A stretch of 60,000 bases of DNA, taken from Anaeromyces robustus (lineage: Eukaryota > Neocallimastigomycota > Neocallimastigomycetes > Neocallimastigales > Neocallimastigaceae). The stretch's first letter is position 1; each line of letters opens with the position of its first letter. Of this stretch, positions 1-12,933 are shown piece by piece. The notes beneath the pieces were generated by a model. The model was not told the origin of the DNA. It was given only the letters and a program-made list of their open reading frames with translations, and made no database searches. The translations under genes were made by a program, and so were the position numbers. The stretch is taken from contig MCFG01000111.1 of NCBI GenBank assembly GCA_002104895.1, positions 55,001 to 115,000 on the forward strand. Reading direction: 5' to 3'.

Positions 1-327
1 TAGTAAAAAAAGTAATAATTAATATGACATTATTCAAAAAAAAAAATAATAATATATATAAAATATAAAATATAATAACAGATAAAACTAACTATATATA
101 CAAAATATTATTAAATAGTTTTTTATGAAATAATAAAGAAAAGAATTCAAAAAAAAGTTAAAAAAAAAAGTTCTTTTATATATATATATAAAAATGAAGT
201 AAACAAAAAAAAACAAAAAAGAAAGAAAGAAAAAACAAAATAAAAAAAGAAAAATAAAACGTCTAAATAATAATTAGAATAACAATATAATAAATAATAA
301 TAAAAATATTCTTATTATTAATATTAA

Positions 328-361
<34 letters not shown>

Positions 362-661
362 GATTATCAAAATAATTAATAAAAATATAGATTAATTGTT
401 TTTATCATTCTTCAATTTATTATTATTTATTATCATTTATTATTATTTTAAATTAAAAAATTTTCTTTTTATTTTTATTTTTCTTTTTTAAATAAAAATG
501 TTTTTATTTATTTATGATTTAAATTTTAATTATTAATTAAATTAACTTTACACAATTAAAATAATTAAAACATATATATTATCAATTAATTATTAATATA
601 TGTAAAATTTTATTAAAAAATATTAATGTGATTTAATTTATTCTTTACATAATTTTTTAAT

Positions 662-724
<63 letters not shown>

Positions 725-3198
725 TTAATTATTGATTATGATTATATTTATTAGTTATTAACATTGATTATTATTTATAATTATATTCATTAGTTATTAT
801 TATTAGTATTGATATTGATTATTTATTCTAAAGTTAATGACTTAGAGTAGTTAATGAATAATAAAAGTTGATTTTGATGTTATTCATATTAATTGATTTT
901 AAAAAAGAAAAAGTAATAATTAAGTGAATGAATAAATAAAAATAATATAAATAAATATTAATAAAATGTAACATCATTAATAAAACAAAAAGCTTAAATT
1001 AAAAAATATAATATTAAAATAAATAAATAATTAATATATCAATATAAATATATTAAAATTATTCAATTAATTAAATCATTTAATAAGTAATTAATAAGTG
1101 AATAAATAAATTATTAAATAAATAAATATTTTCCTCTAAAAAGTAGTTTAAAAAAAAAAGAAAAAGAAAAAGAAAAAGAATCGTAAAATAAAGAATAACA
1201 ATAGAAATAAAAAAAAAAAGTAGATTAATTAATTTTTAATTTTTTTTTTTTAGTTTTTTATTATTATAACATTTGATATATATTAATTAGGCTATAATAA
1301 ATTATGAATAAAGTAAAACTAAATCATGAATATTATAAATGAAAAAGTTTAATAATTTAATGATTTTATTATATATAATCAATATATTTCATTATAATTC
1401 ATTATATATAATATTTATATTATAACTATTAATTATTAACTAAATAATTGTTATTCTTTTCTATTTTCTATTTTTTTTTTTTTTTTTGTATTTAATGATT
1501 GTTATTTTATTCTTAAATATATTTTTACTACTTTAATTAATAAAAAAATAAATAATTAAATGAATAAATAAATAAACAAATAAATAAATAAATAAATAAA
1601 TAAATAAGCAAAGCTTATTAATAAAAGATTTTATTTTTCATAATTTTTTAATTAAAGAAATAGTATTTATTTATTTATTATTTATTTATTCATTTATTTT
1701 ATTTATTTGTTTTAATTAATTTGTATTATCAATGTTTAATTAATGATAAAAAGAGTCATTAAATTAAATATATTATTAATACAATTATAAATATAGTAAA
1801 ATATATATAATTTATAATGTATCATATATAATATTATAATACTTAATAATACTTTATATATATAATAATTAATAATAAAAAATAAATGATTTTTAAATAT
1901 TAATTATTAATAAAACATTAAAATATTAAAATATTAGAAAATTAAAATATTAGAAAATTAAAATATTAATATTAAATAATAATTAATATTTTAATATTTC
2001 CTCTTTTTTATTATTAACGGATTAATTAATTAATTCAATGAATTTTATGAATGAATGTTTTATTAATTATTTATTATTTATTATTTATTTATTATGATAT
2101 ATTATAATTATTATTTTATTATTATTTATTATTTATTAATTATTTATTTTATTATTTATTTATTTATTTATTTGTTTATTTTATATACTTTTTTTTTTGT
2201 TACATTAGATATAATAATTAAAGTTTTCATTTGAGATCAATTAAAATGTATTACAATATGTAATATATTCAAATATATTTTAATAAATATAAATATATAA
2301 AAATATAATTATTTAAAAATTACAAAAAAAAGTTTCAAGTTTTTATTGATTAAACACTAATATTATAATTATATATTTAATTATTTCAATGAGAGCGTTT
2401 TTTTATTATTTTTTTTATAACTTTTATTATCCATAATAAAGAGGTTATAATTGAAAAATGTTTATTTATTAACTTTTTTCCAACAATGATAATGCTTATT
2501 TAAAACATAATTGATAAAAGATTATTACTTAAATAATAATAAGTTTTATTTATCAAGTATTTTAATATATTTAAAAATTATTGTTATTATAATATGATAT
2601 ATAAATACATATAAAAATATTATATATTTTGTAAATTTTATTAATTGAATAATGTTTAACAATATTTAAATAAAATTTATATAAATATTAATATATATAT
2701 ATATAAGTTTTATTAATAATATAACTTTTTTAAAATTCTAGGTTATTATTATTTATATGAAACCTTAAAAACAATTTTATTTAGCCAGTTTATCTATTTA
2801 TATTTTTATAAAAGATTTCTTTTATTATTATTACTTTTTGTTTTTTATAATTTATAAATTATTTAAATTTAATAATTTTTATATAACTTATATATAAAAG
2901 AAAAAGATAAATTGAAGTATAATATAATTATCTTAACCATTTAATTATAAATAAATAAATCTACTAAAATAAAAATAAGTTTTTAATAAATCATATTTTT
3001 AACCAATAAGTGAATAAATTAAATAATCTTATAAAATATATAATTATGAAAAAGTAAAAAAAAGATAAGATTTTGTTATTGAATATATATATTCATTTAT
3101 ATTTTTTTAATTATTTAATTATATTAATTTATATTTATATTTATATTTATATATTTTAAATATATTTCATTCTTTAATTTTAAATAAATACAGTAGTA

Positions 3199-3246
<48 letters not shown>

Positions 3247-3452
3247 CATTATATATATTAAATACAGTAGCAATGTGTTATTATTATAAAATTGTATTAT
3301 TATTTATAATTTTTATTAAGAAATAAATAAATAAAATAAAATAAAATAAAATTTAAATTGTTAATTTATTCTATCAGCCATAATAACCGCATGATTCGAT
3401 TTAAAGTTATTAAATTATTTTCATAATTATACTTTATATATATTTAACATTC

Positions 3453-3484
<32 letters not shown>

Positions 3485-3567
3485 AATAATAAAGATCTAA
3501 TTTATTTCTTAAATTTATTGAATTACATTGACATTAATATTAATGTATAAAAAATGCTTTACTTTAT

Positions 3568-3598
<31 letters not shown>

Positions 3599-5040
3599 CA
3601 ATTTTTAAAATAAAATTTAAAATATAATATTTTAATATTTTAAATTATAAGATATAAGTAATAAATATAATAAATATATATATATAATTAATATATTATA
3701 ATTAATATATTATAATTAATATATAATAATTAATATTAATATTTTATTATTTAATTATTGTTTTTATTTAAATTTTTAAAAATAATATATATATTTAAAT
3801 ATGTTTTTTTTTTTTTATATTTACCTATTTTGTCTTTATTATTTTATATAAAAATATTATTGAGTATATAATGTCTAGAAATATATCTATTAAAGTATTG
3901 TCATTTTGGCTAAACGTAAAAAATTAAGACAATATAATTACTATATATAGAATACATATTTTATTTTTTTTAAAGTTGTTATATTCTTAGACTTCTTTCA
4001 ATACTTATCTTTTCAAATTAATATGTATAAAATATAAATTTTAGTATTAAAAGTTTAAGAGTTATAGTATATTATTATAATTATATATAATAGAATGTTA
4101 TATAGAGAGTATAAATATTATATAATAAAAATATATATTAGTATATAATATAATAATATATTTTTTTAAAAAAAATCAGTGTAGTGTGATTTAAATATAT
4201 ATATTTTTATTATAATAATTATATATTTTTTTAAAAAAATTAGTGTAATTAGTGTGATTTAAATATATATATATATTTTTTTTTAAAAAAAAAAAAAAAA
4301 AAAAAACTTTAATTCTAAGCAGCAGTATTTAAATGTAATTATTATATCAATTTTTAATTTTATATTATTTAAAAACTTAAGTTATAGAATAATATTAAAG
4401 TTTATTAAAAAGTATATTTTCAAATAAAAATTAAAATTTAATTTAAATTCGAAAGTTTAAAAACAAAAAAAAAAAAAGTATATTCATTTATTATATTAGA
4501 ACTTTCTTTTTTTGTAAATACTCTTGGACAACAAAAAATATATAACAATATATAAATTTATATATATACAAAGTTTATTAATAAAAAGATGAAAAAGAAA
4601 AAACATTTAAATTTTATGTATGTTTTCTTTTATTATTATATTATTAATAATATTATGTTTTTTTTTTATTATATTAAATAATTTTAAAGGAAAAAATAGT
4701 TTTAAAAAAGAAAAAAGAAATTCTTAAACAAGATGTTTTTATCTCTTATAAAATTCAATTAATCAATTTAAATATATAAAATAGTTCATTTATGAAATAT
4801 TTGTATTATTATAGAAAAAAGGAAATAACAAGAATATTGTTTTATAATATATAATTTATTAATATAGATACATATATTTTTTATTTCACATTTAAATATT
4901 TTATTTTATTAATATATAAAGTTATGCATTATATTATTATAAAAAAAGTCAAAAACTTTATAAATTAGCTAAACCTTTTTTTTTTCATTCTAAATCAACT
5001 AATATTTATTAAAAGATATTAACAATTGATATTATTATTA
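1..5040. other. A+T-rich intergenic DNA without recognisable genes
   Basis: I see no gene here. The stretch is almost only A and T. It holds a (TTTA)n run of about 17 units near 656-727, (ATT)n near 3197-3246, and T-runs of about 20 bases near 3452 and 3580. An imperfect tandem duplication at about 4155-4285 has two copies, each with a T-run/A-run followed by AGTGTGATTTAAATATATAT. Stops are dense in all frames. Confidence 0.7.
656..727. repeat. (TTTA)n microsatellite
   Basis: About 17 uninterrupted copies of the tetranucleotide TTTA. The same motif, or its complement AAAT, recurs at 17955-18025, 24526-24580, 42434-42513 and 44529-44764, so it is the signature simple repeat of this genome. 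Confidence 0.9.
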
Positions 5041-8000
5041 TTTTTTCATATGAAGACAAATTTCGCCATTTTTTCTAATCTCTCTTCTAAGATTATATTC
5101 TTTTTTAATTATAATGGATTATTAGTAGAGAGTAAATGCCTGTCAAAAAAATATGAATTAAATACAAGCATTACAACTTTAGATATTCATTGTATCTAAG
5201 TTGAACATAATGCATAATGATGATGTTTGGTTAAATATTTTCTATAGGAATATTAAATTTTGAGAATGGAATAAAAAATTTTGTAACATTATATTCAGAT
5301 ACTAATGGCTAATGTGTTAATAATGATGAATATATTTTATAATTGTTTTATAGTTATTTTTTTCCTTTGTATTTCTTTATTTTATATATATATCTATTGT
5401 ACTTTTTTTTACTTTTTATCTTAATTTTTCATTATAATGTAAGAGTTTAATTCAGTTTAAGTCTCACTTAGAAAAAAAAATTTTTTTTGAATTTTAAATA
5501 GTTATTATGTTTGTCTTTTTTATTACATTTATTTTTTTTTTATTTTTCGAAATAAATATATAGTGTTAAAATTATATATTTCATTGACATTATTTTCTAA
5601 ATAACAATTATATTTACAATATTATTTTGTAAAGTTAATTCTTAACTCATAATACTAATTTTTACACAATACACAGAATAAAAAATTTTATCAGGACTTA
5701 AAGAAAACATTAAATTTTAAAAAAAAAAAAAAAATAAAGTAAAATAATAATAATATATATATATTCAGTCATCACATTTCTTATATAATAAATTGTTTAA
5801 AACAATTTAAATTAATACAATAAATCTTCTTTTTATTGTAATTCGTTTCTTTATTATTAAGTTATTTCACAAATTTCAACAACTATGTATTTAGTAACTC
5901 AATATACATAATTGTTCTAGTTTCAGTTTATATACTATAAATCAGTACAACTATATTAATAAAGTTAATTTTATTAGTAGAGTATTCTAATTCCTGAATT
6001 AGAATACTCTACTATTTTCATTGGTTATATTCATTTCTCTTGATATGAATTTCTAATAAGAATTTAATAATATTATTAAACTCTTAGAAATTCTTTTTAA
6101 GATAGGTTAGGTTATATCAAAAAAAGGTATTGCTTCTGAAAGAAAAAGATTTAAGAATTCATTAATGTTTTTTAATTATTAAAACATAAATAGAAAAGTT
6201 CTTTTTTATATTTTTTTATTAAAGATTAAATTAAAGTGATTGTAATTATATAATAACATATTTTAATATTTTTGTGATGAATTATTCTTTATTCTTCCGA
6301 TTTTGGCAATAAAAAATATTCTAATATTTGGAAAGTGATATTCTAAGAATAAGTACCAATGTAAAATTTAAAATCAAGATTAAATATGGAACATTATTGA
6401 ATAGAAAATTTATAGATATTATTGAAGCTAACATTAAATTAAATAAATGTTTATATAATGGTGGTATAATAATTATAGAGAAAAGATTTTAATTAATGAT
6501 TAATATGATCTAAATGATAAATGGAAAATTTTAAATTTTCTGGAGTTGGTTCCTTTTACGGCCGTAGAAACTCGATGATGTATATATATATTAATAATAT
6601 TGAAAAAAGAAAAATATTATTATGAAAGAAATATAATGTAATCAAAATTAAATTCTTTTTTTTAATAAAAAAATATAAGATCATCTTTAAAATGAAAATA
6701 AATGTGTAAGTTACACTTGATCGGTCATTCATAATACCATAAATATCATTCTTACCATAGCATTTTATAGTGATGATTGTAATATAATTTATTGTACGTA
6801 CATACTATTCAATATTAATCAGTAATAATCATCCAGAGATTTTAATTACATTTATTCAGATTTTCATCAGTTCCTACATACTTCAAAGTAACGAGAAACT
6901 TCAAAAACTTCATTATATTACTTTAAATATAAACAAGCATATACATATTGCTTTAATTATATTATTAAAAATAATAATTTTTCAATAACTACATTATTCT
7001 TAATAATTTTTTAAAAATTAGTTTATATCTTTAACTTCATGAAAAAAAATATTTATTTACTTCAATTATCAATTATTGGTAATAATAGAATTAATAAATA
7101 TATTAAAAATATTATTTGGATTTATTTGCTATGTTTATACCAATTGGTATTAAAAAAAAAAGATAATTTCACTATTCTATAGATAAAAAGAAATGGATCT
7201 TTTCCTGTATTAATTATTTTCATATATTTATTAATTTAAAATTCAGTAAAAAATTTTCTTATTATTTTTCAGAATTATATTCATATATATTTAATATATA
7301 TATAAAAATATTGTATTAAAGATTACTCCTACTTATAATAATATATTAATGATTTATAAAAGAACTATCCATAAATAAAAAAAATTATACAAGAAGAAAA
7401 ATAAAATTTAATAAATAATAAAAAAATTTTTTTTAAAAGATAGAATAATTTGTCTTTTTTTTTTTTAGAAAATATTATAATTTTTTTTTTAAACAAATTA
7501 CTAATTTTTATATATTTATTAATTTAATTAATTTAAAAAAAAATGTATAAAAGTTAAAAACTATTAACATTAAATAAAGTAAAAAAATACAAAAAAATAA
7601 AGAAAAAAGAGGGAATAGAATGATATAAAACTTTCAAGTTTCTCTCACTCATTCAATAAATGACTCCCCATTTATTGGAATGACATTCGAATCGATGTCA
7701 GAATAAATTTTTTAATATTGACTCCTTTGAAAATAAGGCTGAGAATTCTTATTATTATTGAATCAATTGGGAAAAAGTTGTAAAGATATAATCATGATAA
7801 ATATAATGATAGTAAAAAAAGTTAACCTCACATTTAACAAAAAAAGTTATTATAATGAACTATTAAGAAGTTATTTTATTATACTTTTGCTTCTGTTCCA
7901 TAATAATGTTTAATTTATCATTAACAAAACTAAATGTTGTATTTCTTTTGTTTTTTTCAAAGATTACTTTTGAAAATCCATTCAAACTATATTTTAACAG

Positions 8001-8375
8001 TATTAATCTTTTATTTTTAAAAACATTTTAGAAAGTACATAAAGGAAGTTTAAATATTTTCAATGGAAGAGAAAAGAAGATAAAAATTATTAGAAATTTT
8101 CTTTTTTTACAGAAAAATTAGGAAATGATCTAAAAATATTTAAAAAATTACATATCAGAAGTGGTACTTCTAAAATAATGCAATATTAATAAAAATAATG
8201 TAATGATATTCAAAAAGGATCGTAATAAAAAAAGGAATATAATGAGTAAATAAAAATATAGAGATCTCCAATATAAAGAATTAATTGATTGGATTGTCTG
8301 AAAATAGATTTTTCATTTTTTTTTAAAGTAATATTGCTGTTTCCAACTCTTTATGAAGAGAGATTCAAAACGGAT

Positions 8376-8416
<41 letters not shown>

Positions 8417-8450
8417 AGGATTAATCTTTATTTAAAATAATTAATTTAAA
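5041..8450. other. Intergenic region with decayed coding-like fragments
   Basis: Base composition is more balanced here than in the flanks. Several short open stretches with varied amino-acid content are ended by stops. On the plus strand there is a 49-codon frame from the ATG at 5051, and a 37-codon stretch near 6386-6495. On the minus strand there is a 48-codon stretch near 7863-8010. None matches a family I can name and none has intron signals leading to a longer gene. Old transposable-element or gene remnants are the likeliest source. A T-run of about 30 bases lies at 8381-8411. Confidence 0.35.
5975..6014. repeat. Perfect 19-bp inverted repeat with 2-nt spacer
   Basis: The left arm TAGTAGAGTATTCTAATTC (5975-5993) is followed by CT and the exact reverse complement (5996-6014). 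The arms are not a simple A/T repeat, so chance is an unlikely explanation. It could form a cruciform in DNA or a long hairpin in RNA. Function unknown. Confidence 0.9.
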
Positions 8451-9121
8451 TTAAACATACATGTACATGTGAAATATAGAATACATTAAAGTAAAAAATA
8501 TACAATACATGAAATGATGAATAAATAAAAAGTAATAAAAGATACAAAAAAATAAAACTAATAGAATTTATTACAGATAATAATCAAATTAAAAATATTA
8601 AATTAACAAAAAGGAAAAAAATTTTAAAATAATAAATATATAGAAGATAATAATAAAAGTTAATAATAAAAGATAGAATAAAAAATTAAGTAAATATATT
8701 AATTTTTCATTGATTTTATATATTCTGCTTAATTTTGTTAAATTTATTAATCGTTGTATTTATTAATTTATTGATTGATTGATTTATAGAATAATTGAAA
8801 TATAGATAAAAATTTTATTTTTTGTTTTATTTATCTAAAAGACAAAAGAAACCTACATATGATAGGATACTGAGAATACTCATAAGCATTACCATTGTGC
8901 ATAATGCTTAATTTTTCCAAATAATATTACTGAATATAATATTCAACTAAAGGCTCAATATGAAAGCCATTAATTGTACCTTTCAAAAAAAAAAAAAAAA
9001 GAATGAATTCTTCTGAGAAATCATTATGGATTCTTTTTTGATTTAAAATTGTACTAATAAATTAACCATATATTATTATTGCGAATAATGCCCAATTTGA
9101 TATAGTACACATATCAAATTG
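8451..9121. other. Intergenic DNA with two short inverted repeats
   Basis: No gene is visible. Two compact perfect inverted repeats stand out: a 9-bp stem TAAGCATTA/TAATGCTTA (8883-8891 with 8902-8910), and an 11-bp stem CAATTTGATAT/ATATCAAATTG (9093-9103 with 9111-9121). The second directly abuts a LINE 3' end and shares the word CAAATTGTG with it. Confidence 0.6.
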
Positions 9122-9128
9122 TGCCACC

Positions 9129-9190
9129 TTTTTTTTTTTTTAAGCACACAATTTGATTATTATCTTTATTTAGTTTAAATATTAATATAC
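9129..9190 (-). mobile_element. LINE 3' terminus, second copy (severely truncated)
   Basis: Read on the minus strand, the sequence ends CAAATTGTGTGCTTA(n) with an A-tail of about 12 (T-run at 9129-9141). The next ~40 bases into the element (9144-9190) resemble the 3' end of the LINE fossil at 9297-9340, sharing the GCACACAATT core and an ATCTTTATT word. A conserved 3' terminus followed by an A-tail is what a 5'-truncated retrotransposon insertion looks like. Confidence 0.55.
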
Positions 9191-9207
9191 ATGAATCATA
9201 AAAAAAA

Positions 9208-9253
9208 TGATACTAATAAAAAAGTTATACTAATAAAAAAATGATACTAATAA
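9208..9253. repeat. 17-bp tandem repeat, nearly three copies
   Basis: Units begin at 9208, 9225 and 9242 with the consensus TGATACTAATAAAAAAA. The period is exactly 17 and the second unit has one G-to-T change. It lies between the LINE fossil's tail and the second LINE terminus. Confidence 0.75.
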
Positions 9254-9286
9254 TAAAAAAAAAAAAAAAAAGATAAACATTATAAT

Positions 9287-10183
9287 TTTTTTTATAGCAC
9301 ACAATTCGTACATCATCTTTATTGAATTTAAATATCCACCAATTAAAAAAATATAAATTCGATACCTATTAACTAATTTTCTATTACCTAAAATATCTAT
9401 ATTACTTATACTATTAATCCTAATATTATTACTACTTTTATAACCCTTAACAATATTATTAATTCTATTATCTACACTAGAGTTATCACTGGTAACAACT
9501 AAACTATTAAAAAGACTATCTAAAAAATAAAAAAAATTTCTATCTAGATCAGAAAAGTGATTAATACGAAGATTTTTAAATGAGAAACAATTAATAAACC
9601 AATGGTCAATTCTCTGATGATAATTGTCACAATAGAAACAGCATAAACAACAATTAGGACGAGAATTATTAATCATTTTAGCAGCTTTAGCAACTTTAGA
9701 ATCAATTCTATATCCACATCTTGCTCTAAGTATCCACCTGAAACTTTTTCTATATTCTGGAAATTCAAAATTAATCTTTAATTAATTTCTTGAATTTTCA
9801 AAATTATCATTTTATAAATTTTAGCTTTAATCGATTTATCCCAATAGAAGTCCATAATTTCCTTAGAAGAGGATGAAATATTGTTTAATTTATTATTTAA
9901 TATTTTTTATTTTCTTTGCCTCAAGTCTTTTCTTGTTGTAGAGACATTATTAATTAACTTTGAGCTAATACAGTTGGAGTCCTTCCACTTATTAAAACAT
10001 CTAACTTGAGCTAAAGCACATTTACCAGAAAGTGAAGGAATATTTAGTTCTTTTGAAATGCAATAAATAATTAGGTTTGGAGAAGCCTAAAATCCAATAA
10101 AAACTTTTGTTAATAATTGTTTGTGTCGAACTAGTATTATTTTTGTTAGATCCAAGCAAAGATGTCAGAAAACAATAAATAAT

Positions 10184-10190
<7 letters not shown>
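9287..10190 (-). mobile_element. Fossil of a non-LTR retrotransposon (LINE), C-terminal part
   Basis: A decayed, 5'-truncated LINE. An open frame covering 9232-9780 carries a run like FRWILRARCGYR and then a Cys-rich segment (C-x2-C, then DHW, then C) at about 9600-9680. This layout is typical of the zinc-binding module after the reverse transcriptase domain in LINE proteins. Upstream on the minus strand (to about 10190) the reading continues with LINE-like content (for example SGKCALAQVRCFNKW near 9995-10035), but it is broken by at least two frameshifts and two in-frame stops, so it cannot be functional. The 3' end reads GAATTGTGTGCTATA then A's. A T-run of about 30 at 10188-10219 lies just upstream (minus sense). 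Family-level assignment is inferred from the motif only. Confidence 0.65.
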
Positions 10191-10220
<30 letters not shown>

Positions 10221-10311
10221 GCAATAAAATAATGAAAATTTTATTTAAATTTAATTTAAAAAGTACATGTTAAAATAATAAGGTATAATAATAGAAATAT
10301 ATTTTAGTGAA

Positions 10312-10345
10312 TTTTTTTTTTTTTTTTTAAGCACACAATTTGTAG
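10312..10345 (-). mobile_element. LINE 3' terminus, third copy (tail only)
   Basis: On the minus strand CAAATTGTGTGCTT is followed by an A-tail of about 17 (T-run 10312-10328). It is the same terminal word as at 9144-9155 and 9297-9308. Only the last ~20 bases of the element remain recognisable. Confidence 0.5.
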
Positions 10346-11727
10346 TATAATAATAATAATAATAAAAAAAATAATAATAAAAAATATAATAATTATATTT
10401 TAAGATTATTAAAGTTTTAATAGAAAATAAAGATATTTAAAAATGTTTAAAAAAATTTCTTTTTTTTTTTTTTATACTAATTTTCCTTTTTTAAAATATA
10501 TATAATAAATAAAGTTTAGACACAAAAATTAAAAAAAAAAATGAACGATTTTCTTTTTTGAATTTTTATTTTTTTTTTAAATTATTTTTATTAATTTTAT
10601 TTATATTTTTATTTTTTTTTTTTTTTTAAAAAAAAAAGGTTAAAATCAAATTTAAAGATTTTAAACTTTTAATATAAGAAAAAAAGATAAAATTAAAATA
10701 AAAATAATGAAAAAAAATTTATTTAATTATGCATAAATTATTAAAAAGTATAAAAAATAAATTATTTAAAATTATAAAATATAAAATAATTAAAATAATT
10801 TCTAAAAAAAAAAGGTAAAAAACTTTTAAAAATATTTAATAATAAAATTTAAAAAAAAAAAAAAACTAAAACTTTTTTTCTAATATTTGCTCTAAATTTT
10901 AATATAATAATAATTAAAAAAAAAAGTATATAATTAATATAAATAAATATTTTTTGGTAATATTTTTAGGTAATAATCTTAATTTTTTTTTTTTTTATTT
11001 TCTAAAAAATATATATGCTGAATTAAAAAAATTTTTTTTTTTTAAACATTATGTGCATTATATTTGTTTCATTTTTTTTTTTTAAAGTTTTAATTGCTAA
11101 TCATTAATTTAAATATCTCTTAGAAATAATTTAAATTATTTTTTTTTTCTCCTAGAGTTCAATTTTTTAATTAATTAAAAAATCTATAAATTTAAATAAA
11201 TTTAAAGTTTTTTTTCTTTTTTTTAATTAAAAATTTGAGTGGGTATATAAAATTAAAATATATTTGTAATATTTCTAATTATAATTTTTTTTGTTGGAAA
11301 ATAAAAAAAAAAATTGTTTTTACTTTTTTTTTTAAATTATAAAATAGTTATTATAATTACTATATTATAATTTCTTATTTTATAATATTATATTATTAAT
11401 ATTAAGGGCTTTAATAGATAATTAAATGATTTGTTAAAAAATAACTTTTTTTTTTCTATAAAAATTATAATATGTGATATGACATTATTATTTAATTAAT
11501 TATATACAATAAAAAATTTGGTTTCATTATTTTTTTCTTCTTCGTTTTTTTTTTTCTTCCCTTTTAATATTTTCCATAATATAAAAGTTTTATTTGAATA
11601 AAAAAAATAGTAAAATACCAAATTTAATTTTTTTAATAGTAATGTTGAAATTAGAACCAGATATTATTATATAAATGTATTTACAATCTTCATAAGTTTA
11701 TTTGAACGATTAAGTAATAAATTTTAA

Positions 11728-11758
<31 letters not shown>

Positions 11759-11964
11759 TGGTTTTATATTTTAATAAAATTGAGATATTATGAGCGCTTA
11801 ATGAAAAATTACTGAAAATTATTATTTTAAAAAATATTTTTTTTTACTAATAATATAAGGATATATGTGAATGTTATATTAATAAGGTAAATTAATAATA
11901 ACGTAATTATGGCGTTTTTATAATATATGCGTTTTTTTTTTTTGTTGTTGTTGTTGTAAAGTTA
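10346..11964. other. A+T-rich intergenic DNA
   Basis: No gene or element recognised. Long T and A runs throughout; the last part is the 3' flank of the nucleotidase gene, with a (TTG)n stretch at about 11943-11957. Confidence 0.7.
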
Positions 11965-12933
11965 TTAAGCAAGAATTCTTAAAATTTCATTAACTAAATC
12001 AAATGATCCATCATCTGTAATAACAATATCAAATGTATTCTTATATTTATCTAACATTTTTTCCTTATTTAAATTGAGAAAACCAATAGATAAACAAGTA
12101 TCATGTTTAACACCATCGGCCATTTTAATATCACCAAGGGAGTCACCACAAATAATAACATTACTACGATTTTCTAATAATTTTTCATATGGAGTACCTT
12201 CTAAACCAAACTTATCCTTATTAAATACATGGAATAAAGGACCAACAAATCTATCACAAATACCAGTTTCTTCATTAAATGCCATTTTGTTTGATACGAC
12301 ATTCATATTATCAGAGAAGAGATTTGATTGTACTAAGGTTTCTTGAATAACATTTTGAACACCAGCAGAGAAAACTAAGAATGGAATATCTTTTTCCTTA
12401 CAACTATGTAATACATCCTTTATACCTGGACGATAAAGTACTGGAGTTTCACGTACCATATCAGAAATTGTATCCTTATGAATTTTTTCATCAAGTATAG
12501 CTTGGTCAGCATTTTCCCACCATTCTACCATATATGGTAATTTTTCTTCATTAGTAAGTTCTGGTGAAATTTCAATAGGATAGTATTTAGCTTTTAATTC
12601 TTCACATCTCTTACGGTAGTTTTCACTAACTTTAGAACTTCTGGTTAAAATATCGTGAGAACTTGGACTTCTTTTACCATTTAACCAATATTTAGTAATA
12701 GTCATATCAAAGTCTGAAATAAGGTGAATCTTATCTTTACCATCTCTAATAATCTTAAGAAGTTTCTTTTCAACATTTTCAAAATCTTTAATTTCTACAT
12801 TGTTGAAAGAAAGGATTACAGAAAGAAGATAGTTAAGAATAGCTTTATTTCTAGCAATATTAGAAATATCATTTTGGTAATTGAAATTTTCATCATATGA
12901 TGGAACTCTTATTGGGTGTTGTGAAATTATCAT
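11965..12933 (-). CDS. NT5C3: Pyrimidine/7-methylguanosine-phosphate 5'-nucleotidase (cytosolic cN-III family)
   Basis: Predicted HAD-superfamily 5'-nucleotidase of the cN-III (UMPH-1) type. This family hydrolyses pyrimidine nucleoside monophosphates, and some members act on m7GMP, in the cytosol. It is a single exon of 322 aa, close to the usual ~290-330 aa. Motif I is DFDMT at residues 74-78 (nucleophile Asp74, acid/base Asp76), motif II is FSAG at 188-191, and motif IV is CGDSLGD at 262-268 with the Mg-binding Asps, followed by MADG. The VEWW segment (136-139), the HVFNK stretch and the KYYPIE segment are family hallmarks. The ATG at 12933 is preceded by stops and an A-rich leader, with no sign of an upstream exon or signal peptide. 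The catalytic set looks complete. The family call is secure; the exact substrate (UMP/CMP versus m7GMP) cannot be read from sequence. Confidence 0.93.
   Translation of the reverse strand: MIISQHPIRVPSYDENFNYQNDISNIARNKAILNYLLSVILSFNNVEIKDFENVEKKLLKIIRDGKDKIHLISDFDMTITKYWLNGKRSPSSHDILTRSSKVSENYRKRCEELKAKYYPIEISPELTNEEKLPYMVEWWENADQAILDEKIHKDTISDMVRETPVLYRPGIKDVLHSCKEKDIPFLVFSAGVQNVIQETLVQSNLFSDNMNVVSNKMAFNEETGICDRFVGPLFHVFNKDKFGLEGTPYEKLLENRSNVIICGDSLGDIKMADGVKHDTCLSIGFLNLNKEKMLDKYKNTFDIVITDDGSFDLVNEILRILA

Noticed and set aside
12074-12346. 90-codon open frame on the plus strand
   Set aside because: It lies antisense within the intact nucleotidase gene and resembles no family.
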